Source: Gammaproteobacteria bacterium (GTDB taxonomy: Bacteria > Pseudomonadota > Gammaproteobacteria > Pseudomonadales > Porticoccaceae). Taken from it: 55,095 bases of DNA. The notes under the pieces were generated by a model. It was not told the DNA's origin. It saw only the letters and a list, made by a program, of their open reading frames with translations, and searched no databases. Position numbers and translations under genes: made by a program. The DNA is taken from NCBI GenBank assembly GCA_016191205.1, contig JACPPB010000005.1:96102-151196 (forward strand), written 5' to 3'. This document shows, piece after piece, positions 1 through 8,833 of the stretch. Each line of letters starts with the position of its first letter. Within the stretch, counting starts at the first letter, position 1.

Positions 1-1485
1 TCACGCGTCTTGAATGCTGTTGCGCCAGCGGTGATGCGGGCGATCGAACAGACGCTCGGCATCCGGCGGTCCCCAACTGCCCGCGCCATAGTCCGCGGGC
101 GCGGTCCGGTCCGTCGCCCAGGTGCGCAGGATGGGATCGAGCACCCGCCAGGCCCACTCCACTTCGTCGAAGCGGATGAACAGGCTGCGATCCTCCCGGA
201 TCACGTCGAGCAACAGGGTCTGGTAGGCCTCCATGGCGATCCCACCCGCCGGACGGTAGGAGGCGTCGAGCCGCACCACCCGGGTATTCAGGTCGAGTCC
301 CGGCTCCTTGGCGCGCAGCTCGATCTGCATGCACTCGTCCGGTTGCAGCGACAGCAGCACCCAGTTGGGATCGATGGGCGGCGCCCCGGCGTCGTGGAAC
401 AGCAGTTGCGGAGGATGACGGAAGCAGATCGCCACCAGGGAGAAGTCCCTGGCCAGGCGCTTGCCGGTGCGCAGGTAGAAAGGCACGCCCCGCCAGCGCC
501 AGTTGTCGATGCAGAACCGTGCCGCGACATAGGTCTCGGTCGTCGAGTCGGTCGCGACCCCGGGTTCTTCGGAATAGCCGGGCACCGCCTTGCCGGCGAC
601 CTGCCCGGCCCCGTAGCGGGCGCGGATCGCGTGCGCCGCGACAGCGTCCGGGGCGATGGGGCGGATGGAGCGCAGCACCTTGACCTTCTCGTCGCGCAGG
701 GCATCGGCGTCCAGCGTGGCCGGCGGCTCCATGGCCACCAGAGTGAGCAACTGCATCAGATGGCTTTGCAGCATGTCGCGCAGCGCACCAGCGCCGTCGT
801 AGTAGCCAGCGCGCGTGCCCACACCACCGGCTTCGGCGACCGTGATCTGTACATGGTCGATGTAATTGCGATTCCAGACCGGCTCGATCATGGTATTGGC
901 AAACCGGAACACCAGCAGATTCTGTACCGTCTCCTTGCCCAGATAGTGATCGATACGGTAGATCCGGTCCTCGTCGAAATGTCTGTGCAGACAGGCATTG
1001 AGCGCGCGGGCGCTGTCGATATCTTCGCCAAAGGGCTTTTCCACCACGATGCGGTGGCGGGTCGCGGCCTTGCCGAGCCCGGCCGCGCTCATATGTCCGA
1101 CCACGACCGGAAACTCCGCCGGCCGCACCGCCAGATAGAACACCACATCGGCACAACCGCCGGCGCGCGGTGCCTCGATCGCGTCCTGCAAGCGCCGGTA
1201 GGCCTCCGCATCGCCGAGATCCCCGCGCAAATAGTCGAAGCGCGCCGCGAACCGGGCAAAGACGCTGGCATCGCGCGCCCGGCCGAGGTGCTGATCCAGA
1301 CTGGCGCCCAGGTACGCGAGCCAGTCGGCGCACTGCCAGTCGCGGCGGGCAAAGGCGATGAAGCGCAACGCGGGACCGAGCTGGTCAAGCGCCTCCAGGG
1401 CGTAGAGCGCGGGCAGCAGCTTGCGGCTGGCAAGATCGCCGGTGGCGCCGAAGATGACGAAGTGGCAGGGCCCCTGCTCGCCCAT
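1..1485 (-). CDS. zwf: Glucose-6-phosphate 1-dehydrogenase
   Basis: Oxidises glucose 6-phosphate to 6-phosphogluconolactone with reduction of NAD(P)+, the first step of the oxidative pentose phosphate route, in the cytosol. The 494-residue protein has the usual family length. The N-terminal Rossmann motif GATGDLA is at residues 13-19, EKPFG at 149-153, and the substrate-binding and catalytic block RIDHYLGKE at 177-185. The stop codon is the first triplet of the window, so the gene is complete. It lies 5 bp downstream of gnd on the same strand, so the two enzymes of the pathway are almost certainly cotranscribed. The 6-phosphogluconolactonase gene is not visible here and may lie beyond the window edge. 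Confidence 0.97.
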   Translation of the reverse strand: MGEQGPCHFVIFGATGDLASRKLLPALYALEALDQLGPALRFIAFARRDWQCADWLAYLGASLDQHLGRARDASVFARFAARFDYLRGDLGDAEAYRRLQDAIEAPRAGGCADVVFYLAVRPAEFPVVVGHMSAAGLGKAATRHRIVVEKPFGEDIDSARALNACLHRHFDEDRIYRIDHYLGKETVQNLLVFRFANTMIEPVWNRNYIDHVQITVAEAGGVGTRAGYYDGAGALRDMLQSHLMQLLTLVAMEPPATLDADALRDEKVKVLRSIRPIAPDAVAAHAIRARYGAGQVAGKAVPGYSEEPGVATDSTTETYVAARFCIDNWRWRGVPFYLRTGKRLARDFSLVAICFRHPPQLLFHDAGAPPIDPNWVLLSLQPDECMQIELRAKEPGLDLNTRVVRLDASYRPAGGIAMEAYQTLLLDVIREDRSLFIRFDEVEWAWRVLDPILRTWATDRTAPADYGAGSWGPPDAERLFDRPHHRWRNSIQDA

Positions 1486-1490
1486 CCGCT

Positions 1491-2411
1491 TTACTCCCCT
1501 GCCGCCCGGGTGGCATGGCCGCCAAATCCGCGCCGCATCAGCGCCAGCAGGCGGTTGGCGAAATCGTCGCCGCCGCGACTGGCGAAGCGCGCGGCGAGCG
1601 CGAGGCTGATCACCGGTGTGGGCACGCCCTGCTCCACGCCTTCGATCACCGTCCAGCGGCCCTCACCGGAATCCGCCACATAGGGCGCCACCTGATCCAG
1701 GGTCGCGGGGTCGGCCGCGAGGAAGCTGGCCATGAGGTCGAGCAACCAGCTGCGCACCACGCTGCCGTGGCGCCAGGTCTCGGCGATGGCGGCGAGATCG
1801 AGATCGAATTCCGTGCGCGCCTCCAGCAGCGCAAAGCCCTCGGCAAAGGCTTGCATCATTCCGTATTCGATGCCGTTGTGAATCATCTTCACGAAGTGGC
1901 CTGCACCCGCCGGGCCGCAATGCAGCCAGCCCGCGTCGGCGGCGGGCGCCAGGGCTTCCAGCACGGGCCGCAGCACCTCGATAGCGTCCGCTTCGCCGCC
2001 GAGCATCAGGGCGTAGCCGTTGTCGAGACCCCAGACCCCGCCCGAAACACCGGCGTCCACGAACCGCAATCCCCGAGCCGCGAGCGTGTCGGCGCGGCGC
2101 ATGGCATCCCGGTAGTGGGCGTTGGCGCCGTCGACCACCAGATCGCCCGCATCCAGCAGCGGCACGATGGCGTCGAGGCAGGTCTGGGTCGGTTCCCCGG
2201 CCGGGAGCATCAGCCACACCCGCCGCGGCGGGCTGAGCCGGGCGACGAGCTCGGCGAACTCGGCGGCTGCCACGGCTCCGGTCTCCTCCGCCAGGGCGGT
2301 CGCGACGGCGGGATTGCGATTCCACACCACGACTTCGATGCCGGCGCGCCGCAGCCGGCGCGCCATGTTGGCGCCCATGCGCCCGAGTCCGAGGAGTCCC
2401 AGTGTGGCCAT
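1491..2411 (-). CDS. gnd: 6-phosphogluconate dehydrogenase, decarboxylating (short type)
   Basis: Converts 6-phosphogluconate to ribulose 5-phosphate and CO2. The 306-residue protein belongs to the short class of 6PGDH (GntZ/YqeC-like, about 300 residues) rather than the 470-residue E. coli type; that class is often NAD-preferring, which is inference here. The nucleotide-binding glycine motif GLGRMG is at residues 8-13, the substrate motif SGG at 123-125, and the catalytic Lys in KMIHNG at 175-180. It is directly upstream of zwf in the same transcript. The start is the first ATG of the frame and leaves the Rossmann motif at the expected distance from the N-terminus. Confidence 0.93.
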   Translation of the reverse strand: MATLGLLGLGRMGANMARRLRRAGIEVVVWNRNPAVATALAEETGAVAAAEFAELVARLSPPRRVWLMLPAGEPTQTCLDAIVPLLDAGDLVVDGANAHYRDAMRRADTLAARGLRFVDAGVSGGVWGLDNGYALMLGGEADAIEVLRPVLEALAPAADAGWLHCGPAGAGHFVKMIHNGIEYGMMQAFAEGFALLEARTEFDLDLAAIAETWRHGSVVRSWLLDLMASFLAADPATLDQVAPYVADSGEGRWTVIEGVEQGVPTPVISLALAARFASRGGDDFANRLLALMRRGFGGHATRAAGE

Positions 2412-2587
2412 CGACCGTCTCCGTTGTGTCGCCGCGCTCAGGTGCGCCCGTGGTAGCCGGTCGGGAGGTTGCCCTTGCGTCCGGTTTCACCGTGCGGTTT
2501 GACTGTGCGCCCCAAACCTGGATGCGGCAAGCGGGATTTTGAACCGTGCGGCGCTGACAAAGCCACAACCGACTCCCCCGCTGATCC

Positions 2588-3193
2588 TCAGCCCGCCGGC
2601 GGGCCCGAATGAAAGCGAAACTCGGTGTCCGGCGTCTCGACAAGCTCCCGCTCACGCGCGGCGAACAGGTCGATCCGCGCGGCAATGTCGCCGCCGACGG
2701 TCTCGGCCAGCTCCAGATAATCCCGGAAATGACGCGCCTCGGAGCGCAGCAGCGACTGGTAGAACGCGCCCAGCTCGGCATCCAGGTGGGGCGCCAGCGC
2801 CGCGAAACGCTCGCAGGAGCGGGCTTCGATGAAGGCACCGGCAATCAGGGTATCGACCAGGCGGTGCGGCTCCTCGACGCGGACCAGCTCGCGCAGACCG
2901 CTCGCGTAGCGGCTCGCCGTCAGTTGCCGGTACACCACGCCGCGCTGTTCCATGAAGGCGACGACCTGCTCGAAGTGGCGCAGCTCCTCCCGCGCCAGGC
3001 GCGACATCCGGTGCAGCAGCGGCGGGCGGTCGATGTGGCGATACAGCAGACCGAGCGCGGTGCTCGCCGCTTTCTTCTCGCAGTTGGCGTGATCGATCAG
3101 CAGTTCTTCGGGGTGCGCCAGCGCCGCCGCCACCCAGGCGGCGGGCGTGGCACAGGGGAGAAAGGCACGGATGGCTTCGAGCGCGACAGCCAC
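2588..3193 (-). CDS. miaE: tRNA-(ms2io6A)-hydroxylase MiaE
   Basis: Hydroxylates the isopentenyl side chain of ms2i6A37 in tRNAs reading UNN codons. It is a non-haem di-iron protein with a ferritin-like four-helix fold. The 201-residue sequence shows the expected pairs of iron ligands: Glu in HANCEKKA, the ExxH of REELRHFEQ, Glu in FIEARSCERF and the ExxH of SEARHFRDY. It follows the glutathione transferase gene by 6 bp on the same strand, so they probably share a transcript. The 176 bp between it and gnd show no gene. Confidence 0.93.
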   Translation of the reverse strand: MAVALEAIRAFLPCATPAAWVAAALAHPEELLIDHANCEKKAASTALGLLYRHIDRPPLLHRMSRLAREELRHFEQVVAFMEQRGVVYRQLTASRYASGLRELVRVEEPHRLVDTLIAGAFIEARSCERFAALAPHLDAELGAFYQSLLRSEARHFRDYLELAETVGGDIAARIDLFAARERELVETPDTEFRFHSGPPAG

Positions 3194-3199
3194 GCCGCC

Positions 3200-3844
3200 T
3201 CAGCCCGCCATCATGGCCTTGAGGGCTGCGTCGCGGTCGCGATTGGCTTTCTGCACCGCCGTGTTCTTTTCCATCAGCGCCAGCCAGGCGGTGAGACCCG
3301 GGATCTCGTCGCCGAGCTTGCGGCCCAGGGCGCGCTCCACCGCCATGCCGCCCAGGGTGGCCGAGTAATAGAGCACGATATCGGCGTAGGTGAGTTCCGT
3401 ACCCGCCGCATAGGGCTTGAATTTGAGCAGCTTGTTGAGCGCGGCGACGCCTTTGTCGAGCTGGGCACCGACCGACTGCTTGAGCTCGTCGCTCAGGGGC
3501 GCGCCGAAAAATACGCCGCCGAACAATTGCCGCGCGACCAGCTCCAGGTAGAGTTCGGCGCTTTTCATCAGCTCGCGCACCTTGGCGCGCTGAAAGCTGT
3601 CGGCCGGCAGCAGCGGGTGGTCGGAGGATGAATCCTCGATGAACTCGAGAATCACATTGGTCTCGGTGATGAAGCCTTCCGCCACTTCGAGGCAGGGAAT
3701 CTTGCCCATCGGGCTCTTGGCCAGAAAGGCCGGGTCCGCGCCCGGACGCACCATCACTTCCTCGAACTGGAAGCCTTTTTCGAGCAGGGCCACCTTCACC
3801 ATGTTGTAGTAATCGCTGACCGGAAAACCATAGAGTTTGATCAT
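3200..3844 (-). CDS. Glutathione S-transferase family protein
   Basis: A 214-residue two-domain protein. The N-terminal thioredoxin-like domain starts MIKLYGFPVSDYYN and continues with MGKIPCLE, the cis-Pro motif, and ETNVILEFIED, the glutathione gamma-glutamyl contact region. A helical C-terminal domain follows. The frame is open farther upstream, but the ATG at 3844 is chosen because it places the beta-strand start exactly where the family has it and is preceded by a GGGAGGATGC ribosome binding region. The substrate is unknown; it could conjugate electrophiles or act as a reductase. It is the first gene of a two-gene unit with miaE. Confidence 0.88.
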   Translation of the reverse strand: MIKLYGFPVSDYYNMVKVALLEKGFQFEEVMVRPGADPAFLAKSPMGKIPCLEVAEGFITETNVILEFIEDSSSDHPLLPADSFQRAKVRELMKSAELYLELVARQLFGGVFFGAPLSDELKQSVGAQLDKGVAALNKLLKFKPYAAGTELTYADIVLYYSATLGGMAVERALGRKLGDEIPGLTAWLALMEKNTAVQKANRDRDAALKAMMAG

Positions 3845-3899
3845 TGCAGCATCCTCCCGGGATGGGTTGTTATTGCCCTTGTCACGAAAACAGCGTGTA

Positions 3900-4385
3900 T
3901 CACGAAGACTGCATGACACCGAGGCCCGGCGCAATATAGCGTTCGAAGTGTGCGAGCGAGAGCGCATGCCATTCGCGCTCGATCGCGCGGCAGAGTTGCG
4001 CGGTGCCGAGGTGTTCCGACCCGGGCAACACGCCAAAGCCGCACGCCGAGGGGTCGCCGATCCGGCTGCCGGCCAGGCGCAGCAGATCGTAGAGCCAGCG
4101 CTGCGGCGGTCGCGCCGGGTCGCGGGGTATGTTCCAGTCGGCCAGGGCGGTTTCGAGCAGGGCCACATCGCGCAGCTCCAGGCGATTGTTGACGATCTGC
4201 ACCAGAAAGCGGTCGAGCCGCGCCCACACCAGTTCCCGCTCGGCGTCGGTGAAACCATTCCACTGGCTGACTTCATGGACGCAGCGCATGCAGCCCCGGC
4301 ACACACTGTCGCCGATGCCGGCGGAGCAGATGCCGATGCAGGGTGTACCTGTGCGGGGCATGCCTGTGCGGGAAGAAGCGACCAT
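3900..4385 (-). CDS. DUF1289 domain-containing protein
   Basis: A 161-residue protein with an N-terminal cysteine cluster of the form CxGxC-x8-CxGCxRC followed by WNGFTDAER, the hallmark of the DUF1289 family (small predicted Fe-S or zinc proteins such as YdhL). The C-terminal 100 residues are helical and of no family I recognise. The frame is open to 4457, but the ATG at 4385 is preferred because the extra 24 residues would be an Arg-rich low-complexity leader over the acnB promoter region. It is divergent from acnB, with 186 bp between them. The function is unknown. Confidence 0.75.
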   Translation of the reverse strand: MVASSRTGMPRTGTPCIGICSAGIGDSVCRGCMRCVHEVSQWNGFTDAERELVWARLDRFLVQIVNNRLELRDVALLETALADWNIPRDPARPPQRWLYDLLRLAGSRIGDPSACGFGVLPGSEHLGTAQLCRAIEREWHALSLAHFERYIAPGLGVMQSS

Positions 4386-4571
4386 GGTTGGGCACTCTAC
4401 CCGCAGCGCCCGCCGCTCGCCAGCACCCGCTGCCCCGCGCCGGACAAACCCGCGCAAACCGCTTCATTTGGCGTAGAATTCTGGCCCCGGGCCGCACCGG
4501 CCCCGGCGGGGAGTGACTGGCCCTCCCCCGCGACGACCCGCCCGCCCATAGTCCCAACAGGAGTATCTGCC

Positions 4572-7169
4572 GTGCTAGCTGCCTATCGGAAACATGTCGA
4601 GGAACGCGCCGCCGAGGGTGTACCGCCCAAGCCCCTGAATCCGGAATGGACGGCGGCACTGGTCGAACTCCTGAAAAACCCGCCGCCCGGTGAAGCGGAC
4701 CTGCTGCTCGATCTGATCACCAACCGGGTACCGCCGGGCGTGGATGCCGCCGCCTACGTCAAGGCCGGGTTTCTGTCGGCCATCGTCAAGGGCGAGGCGA
4801 CATCGCCGCTGATCGACCGCCCCCACGCGATCCGTCTGCTCGGCATGATGCTGGGCGGCTACAACATCGCGACCCTGGTGGGCGCGCTCGACGATGCCGA
4901 ACTCGGCCCGCTGGCCGCCGAAGAACTCAAACACACCCTGCTGATGTTCGATGCATTCCATGACGTCGCGGAAAAAGCCCAGAAAGGCAATGTTCAGGCG
5001 CGCGCGGTGCTCCAGTCCTGGGCCGCTGCGGAGTGGTTCCTGAAGCGTCCGGAAGTCCCGAAAAAACTCACCGCCAGCGTCTTCAAGGTGCCCGGCGAAA
5101 CCAACACCGACGACCTGTCGCCGGCCCCCGATGCCTGGTCGCGGCCCGATATTCCGCTGCACGCCAAGGCCATGTACAAGATTCCCCGCGAGGGCGTGGA
5201 GAACGCCGAAGCGCAGATCCTGGAGCTGAAACAGAAAGGTTATCCGGTGGCCTTCGTGGGCGACGTGGTCGGCACCGGCTCCTCGCGCAAATCCGCCACC
5301 AACTCGGTGCTCTGGTACACGGGCGACGACATGCCCGGCATCCCCAACAAGCGCGCCGGCGGTATCTGCATCGGCGGCAAGGTCGCGCCGATTTTCTTCA
5401 ACACCATGGAAGACTCCGGCGCCCTGGTGTTTGAAGCGCCGGTGGAAAAGCTCGAAACCGGGCAGGTCATCGACATCCTGCCCTACGACGGGAAGATTCT
5501 CGATCAGGCGACCGGCGCCGTGCTGGCGGAATTTGAACTGCGCTCCGCCGTGCTGCTGGACGAAGTCCGCGCCGGCGGCCGCATCAACCTGATCGTGGGT
5601 CGCGGCCTGACCCGGCGCGCCCGCGAAACCCTGGGACTCGGCCCGACCACCCTGTTCCGCACCCCGCAACAGCCCGCCGACACCGGCAAGGGTTACACGC
5701 TCGCGCAGAAAATGGTCGGCCGCGCCTGCGGCGTGACCGGCGTGCGGCCCGGCGCCTATTGCGAACCGATGATGACCACCGTGGGCTCCCAGGACACCAC
5801 CGGCCCCATGACCCGCGACGAATTGCAGGATCTCGCCTGCCTCGGCTTCTCGACCGACTTGGTGATGCAGTCCTTCTGCCACACCGCGGCCTATCCCAAG
5901 CCGGTGGACATCGAGACCCAGCACACGCTGCCGGACTTCATCATGAATCGCGGCGGCGTGTCCCTGCGCCCCGGCGACGGCATCATCCACAGCTGGATCA
6001 ACCGCATGCTGCTGCCCGACACCGTGGGCACCGGCGGCGACTCCCACACCCGCTTCCCGATCGGAATTTCGTTCCCGGCGGGTTCCGGCCTGGTGGCATT
6101 CGCCGCCGCCACCGGGGTGATGCCCCTCGACATGCCGGAGTCTGTGCTGGTCCGCTTCAAGGGCCAGATGCAGCCCGGCATCACGCTGCGGGATCTGGTC
6201 CACGCGATTCCCTACTACGCCATTCAGCAGGGCCTGCTGACGGTGGCCAAGCAGGGCAAGAAGAACGTCTTCTCGGGCCGCGTGCTGGAAATCGAAGGGC
6301 TGGAAACCCTCACCGTCGAACAGGCATTCGAGTTGTCGGACGCCTCCGCCGAGCGCTCCGCCTCCGGCTGCACCATCCGCCTGAGCGAGGAATCGATCGC
6401 GGAATACCTGCGCTCCAACATCACCATGCTGCGCTGGATGATCTCGGAAGGTTACGGCGATCCCCGCACCCTCGAACGCCGCGCCCGCAAGATGGAGGCC
6501 TGGCTCGCCAAGCCAGAACTCCTGGCGGCGGACAAGGACGCCGAATACAGCGCGGTGATCGACATCGATCTCAATGAAATCCGCGAACCCATCGTCTGCG
6601 CCCCCAACGACCCGGATGACGCGCGCCTGCTGTCGCAAGTGGCGGGCGACAAGGTGGACGAAGTGTTCATCGGCTCCTGCATGACCAACATCGGGCATTT
6701 CCGCGCCGCCGGCAAACTGCTGGAGCAGGTGAAACCCGGCTCGCTGAAAACCCGCTTCTGGATCGTGCCGCCGACCCGCATGGACGAGCACACCCTGATG
6801 GAAGAAGGCTACTACAGCATCTTCGGGCGTGCCGGCGCACGCACCGAGATGCCCGGCTGCTCCCTGTGCATGGGCAACCAGGCGCGCGTGGCACCGGGAA
6901 CCACGGTGCTGTCGACCTCGACCCGGAACTTTCCCAATCGCCTGGGTGACGGCGCCAACGTCTATCTGACCTCGGCGGAACTGGCCGCCGTGGGCGGCAT
7001 TCTGGGGCGCCTGCCGACGCCTGAGGAATATCTCGAGTACGCCGCCGACATCGGCAGCAAATCGAAAGAAATCTATCGCTACATGAACTTCGATCAGATC
7101 GCTTCCTTCCAGAAGGCGGCGGACGACGGCAAGCGCATTGCCGCCAAGCTGATTGTCGAAGTGGCCTGA
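4572..7169 (+). CDS. acnB: Bifunctional aconitate hydratase 2/2-methylisocitrate dehydratase
   Basis: Isomerises citrate to isocitrate in the TCA cycle and dehydrates 2-methylisocitrate in the methylcitrate cycle. With the GTG start at 4572 the protein is 865 residues, the length of E. coli AcnB. An AGGAG at 4559-4563 lies 8 bp before that GTG, and the first residues (V/M)LAAYRKHVEERA match the family start. AcnB has a HEAT-like N-terminal domain followed by the swivelling domain and the catalytic core. The three Fe-S cysteines are in GSCMTNIGH and CSLCMGNQ near the C-terminus. It is monocistronic, with an intrinsic terminator 18 bp after the stop. Confidence 0.97.
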   Translation: MLAAYRKHVEERAAEGVPPKPLNPEWTAALVELLKNPPPGEADLLLDLITNRVPPGVDAAAYVKAGFLSAIVKGEATSPLIDRPHAIRLLGMMLGGYNIATLVGALDDAELGPLAAEELKHTLLMFDAFHDVAEKAQKGNVQARAVLQSWAAAEWFLKRPEVPKKLTASVFKVPGETNTDDLSPAPDAWSRPDIPLHAKAMYKIPREGVENAEAQILELKQKGYPVAFVGDVVGTGSSRKSATNSVLWYTGDDMPGIPNKRAGGICIGGKVAPIFFNTMEDSGALVFEAPVEKLETGQVIDILPYDGKILDQATGAVLAEFELRSAVLLDEVRAGGRINLIVGRGLTRRARETLGLGPTTLFRTPQQPADTGKGYTLAQKMVGRACGVTGVRPGAYCEPMMTTVGSQDTTGPMTRDELQDLACLGFSTDLVMQSFCHTAAYPKPVDIETQHTLPDFIMNRGGVSLRPGDGIIHSWINRMLLPDTVGTGGDSHTRFPIGISFPAGSGLVAFAAATGVMPLDMPESVLVRFKGQMQPGITLRDLVHAIPYYAIQQGLLTVAKQGKKNVFSGRVLEIEGLETLTVEQAFELSDASAERSASGCTIRLSEESIAEYLRSNITMLRWMISEGYGDPRTLERRARKMEAWLAKPELLAADKDAEYSAVIDIDLNEIREPIVCAPNDPDDARLLSQVAGDKVDEVFIGSCMTNIGHFRAAGKLLEQVKPGSLKTRFWIVPPTRMDEHTLMEEGYYSIFGRAGARTEMPGCSLCMGNQARVAPGTTVLSTSTRNFPNRLGDGANVYLTSAELAAVGGILGRLPTPEEYLEYAADIGSKSKEIYRYMNFDQIASFQKAADDGKRIAAKLIVEVA

Positions 7170-7186
7170 GCAAAGCGTCGGTGCCG

Positions 7187-7217
7187 GGGCGGTCCCGAGC
7201 GGGATCGCCCTTTTTTT
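7187..7217 (+). terminator. Rho-independent terminator of acnB
   Basis: A 10-bp stem GGGCGGTCCC / GGGATCGCCC with one G-T pair and a GAGC loop is followed by seven T residues. It lies 18 bp past the acnB stop codon. Confidence 0.9.
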
Positions 7218-7420
7218 GCCCCCGGAGCAGACTGTCCGCGCCGAATCCCGGCGTGCTGAACGGCCAGACAAGATTTCAGAAGGTTGGCGAACTGCCGTTT
7301 TTCAGGCGCAGGCCGGCAACTGCCCGCCGATCTGTTAACCAGTACACATTGTCGATGTGGCGTGGTTGCCTGATCAGGGTGATCGCTCTAGGGTTGCACC
7401 ATCAAGGCTGACCCTCTCTG
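7218..7420. other. Intergenic stretch between two plus-strand terminators
   Basis: No convincing coding frame is seen between the acnB terminator and the second hairpin at 7421. The sequence is less GC-rich than its neighbours around 7320-7360. Because it ends in its own intrinsic terminator on the plus strand it could encode a small RNA, but I see no clear sigma-70 promoter. Confidence 0.3.
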
Positions 7421-7460
7421 AGCGCGGCGGGAAATATATACTCCCGCCGCGCTTTTTTTT
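7421..7460 (+). terminator. Second strong intrinsic terminator downstream of acnB
   Basis: A perfect 12-bp stem AGCGCGGCGGGA / TCCCGCCGCGCT encloses a 9-nt AT-rich loop and runs into eight T residues (7453-7460). It lies about 200 bp beyond the first acnB terminator and has no obvious upstream gene of its own. It could be a back-up terminator protecting the convergent iron-uptake operon, or the end of a small RNA. Confidence 0.85.
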
Positions 7461-7560
7461 GCCGAACGGTTTTTCCGAACGTTGCGCCCGGAGGTTTTCG
7501 CACCCGTTACCGCAAACCCGGCGCAGGCCGCTGCGGCCATCCGGAAACCTCAGACCGCTG

Positions 7561-8379
7561 TCATGGATGCACCGGGGCGCGCCGGGTCCGCTGCACACCC
7601 CAGGTTCCACCCACGAGAACGCCGATCACGGCCAGATAAAACAACACCTGCGTGCCGGCGGGCTCGGCTTCGTAACCCACCAAGGTCCCCAGCACCCTAC
7701 CCGATACCGAATCGTTGCTGACCAGCCAGGACGTGTCCCAGAGATAGCCCAGCGCGGGCAGATAATCCGCCTGGATAAGGAATTTCGCGGCCTGCCCGGC
7801 CATGCCCGCCGCGAGCAGGCTCAGCAATATGGAGGACACTGCAAACAGATGGCGGGAAGGCACCGTCAGCAACCCGCTGTAGAGGGCGAGTCCGACCAGC
7901 GCGCCCAGCACGATGCCGGCAGCGGAACCGGCAAACATCGCGCCCACCGTCGCGCCGCTCGCCGCGATACCGTACAGAAACAGCACCACTTCCGAACCTT
8001 CGCGCAGCACCGCGAGGCCCACCAGCGCGGCCAGGATACGGGGCGGCTTCTGACCCGTGCGCACCGATTCGCCAGCGCGACCGGCGTCGCGCGCCAGCGC
8101 TTCTCCATGACGCGACATCCACAAAATATGGGCGCCGAGCATGACCACCACGGTGAGCAGGATCGCCGCGTTGAACAGCTCCTGGCCCATGCCCGCCGCC
8201 AGCGCGGCGATCCGCTCCGCACCCAGCGCCACCAGCACGGCGCCGACCACGCCAGCGCCGATGCCCAGTGTCACCATGACACCGCGCCCCCGCACACCCC
8301 GGGTTGCCGCGCACACGATGCCGATCACCAGAGCTGCTTCCAGCACCTCGCGAAAGACGATAATCAGCGCACTCAGCAC
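7561..8379 (-). CDS. FTR1 family iron permease (EfeU-like)
   Basis: A 272-residue polytopic inner-membrane protein with about seven hydrophobic segments. The two iron-binding REXXE motifs of the OFeT/FTR1 family are present: REVLE at residues 10-14 and REGSE at 126-130. It imports iron across the inner membrane. It follows the periplasmic cupredoxin gene by 18 bp in an operon headed by a Fur box, so expression should rise under iron starvation. EfeO M75 and EfeB peroxidase genes are absent from the neighbourhood, so this is a reduced two-component version of an Efe-type system. Confidence 0.92.
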   Translation of the reverse strand: MLSALIIVFREVLEAALVIGIVCAATRGVRGRGVMVTLGIGAGVVGAVLVALGAERIAALAAGMGQELFNAAILLTVVVMLGAHILWMSRHGEALARDAGRAGESVRTGQKPPRILAALVGLAVLREGSEVVLFLYGIAASGATVGAMFAGSAAGIVLGALVGLALYSGLLTVPSRHLFAVSSILLSLLAAGMAGQAAKFLIQADYLPALGYLWDTSWLVSNDSVSGRVLGTLVGYEAEPAGTQVLFYLAVIGVLVGGTWGVQRTRRAPVHP

Positions 8380-8397
8380 GATCGCATCACCCGTCTG

Positions 8398-8727
8398 CTA
8401 TTCAACAACGACCGCGCCCTGCGCGGTGTCCTCATGAAACTCGCCAAAAAACTTGTAGGTGCCGGGCTTGAGCGGACCCACGGCAATTTTCGCGGTCTTG
8501 CCGCCGGCGATGACCTTCTCGCGATGCAGGTCGTGACTTTCGAACTCCTCCGGGGTGGCGTCGCGATTCTCCACCACCAGCATCACCTTGGTGTTGGCGG
8601 GCACCTTCACCGTGGCGGGTTCGAAGCGGTGATCCTTGATGACCAGCGGGATTTCCGGTGTCTCCGCCCAGACTTCCGGCGCCAGCAGCAGTGAGAGCAG
8701 CAGCAATCCAAGTGGCTTACGCATCAT
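8398..8727 (-). CDS. Periplasmic cupredoxin-domain protein of the iron-uptake operon
   Basis: A 109-residue protein with a signal peptide (hydrophobic core at residues 6-18, predicted cleavage after Ala21). The mature part is one cupredoxin-like beta-sandwich (FEPATVKVPANTKV, then PGTYKFFGEFHED), similar to the N-terminal cupredoxin part of EfeO and to partners of FTR1 permeases. The classic blue-copper Cys is missing, so a role in binding or oxidising Fe(II) for the permease, rather than electron transfer, is inferred. It is the first gene of the Fur-box operon. Confidence 0.85.
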   Translation of the reverse strand: MMRKPLGLLLLSLLLAPEVWAETPEIPLVIKDHRFEPATVKVPANTKVMLVVENRDATPEEFESHDLHREKVIAGGKTAKIAVGPLKPGTYKFFGEFHEDTAQGAVVVE

Positions 8728-8751
8728 TGTTCTCCGGTCGCATTCGATTCA

Positions 8752-8770
8752 AACGATAATGATTATTATC
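8752..8770 (-). promoter_or_regulatory. Fur box upstream of the FTR1/cupredoxin operon
   Basis: The 19 bp AACGATAATGATTATTATC match the E. coli Fur consensus at 13 of 19 positions, with the core GATAATGAT and ATTATC intact. They lie 24 bp upstream of the cupredoxin start codon. This predicts iron-dependent repression by Fur. Confidence 0.85.
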
Positions 8771-8833
8771 TGGAAAGTAAACCGCGACCCTCGCCGGGTG
8801 GTTGGCCGTCGCACGCGCGTTGTGCCGGCGCCG

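Noticed and set aside
10..1683. Long plus-strand open frame antisense to zwf and gnd
   Set aside because: It has an Arg/His-rich shadow composition and no family resemblance, and it overlaps two well-supported genes; this is common in GC-rich DNA.
4575..7271. Long minus-strand open frame of 898 codons opposite acnB
   Set aside because: It mirrors acnB codon by codon with His/Gly/Ala-rich low-complexity protein and no ribosome site; it is an antisense shadow.
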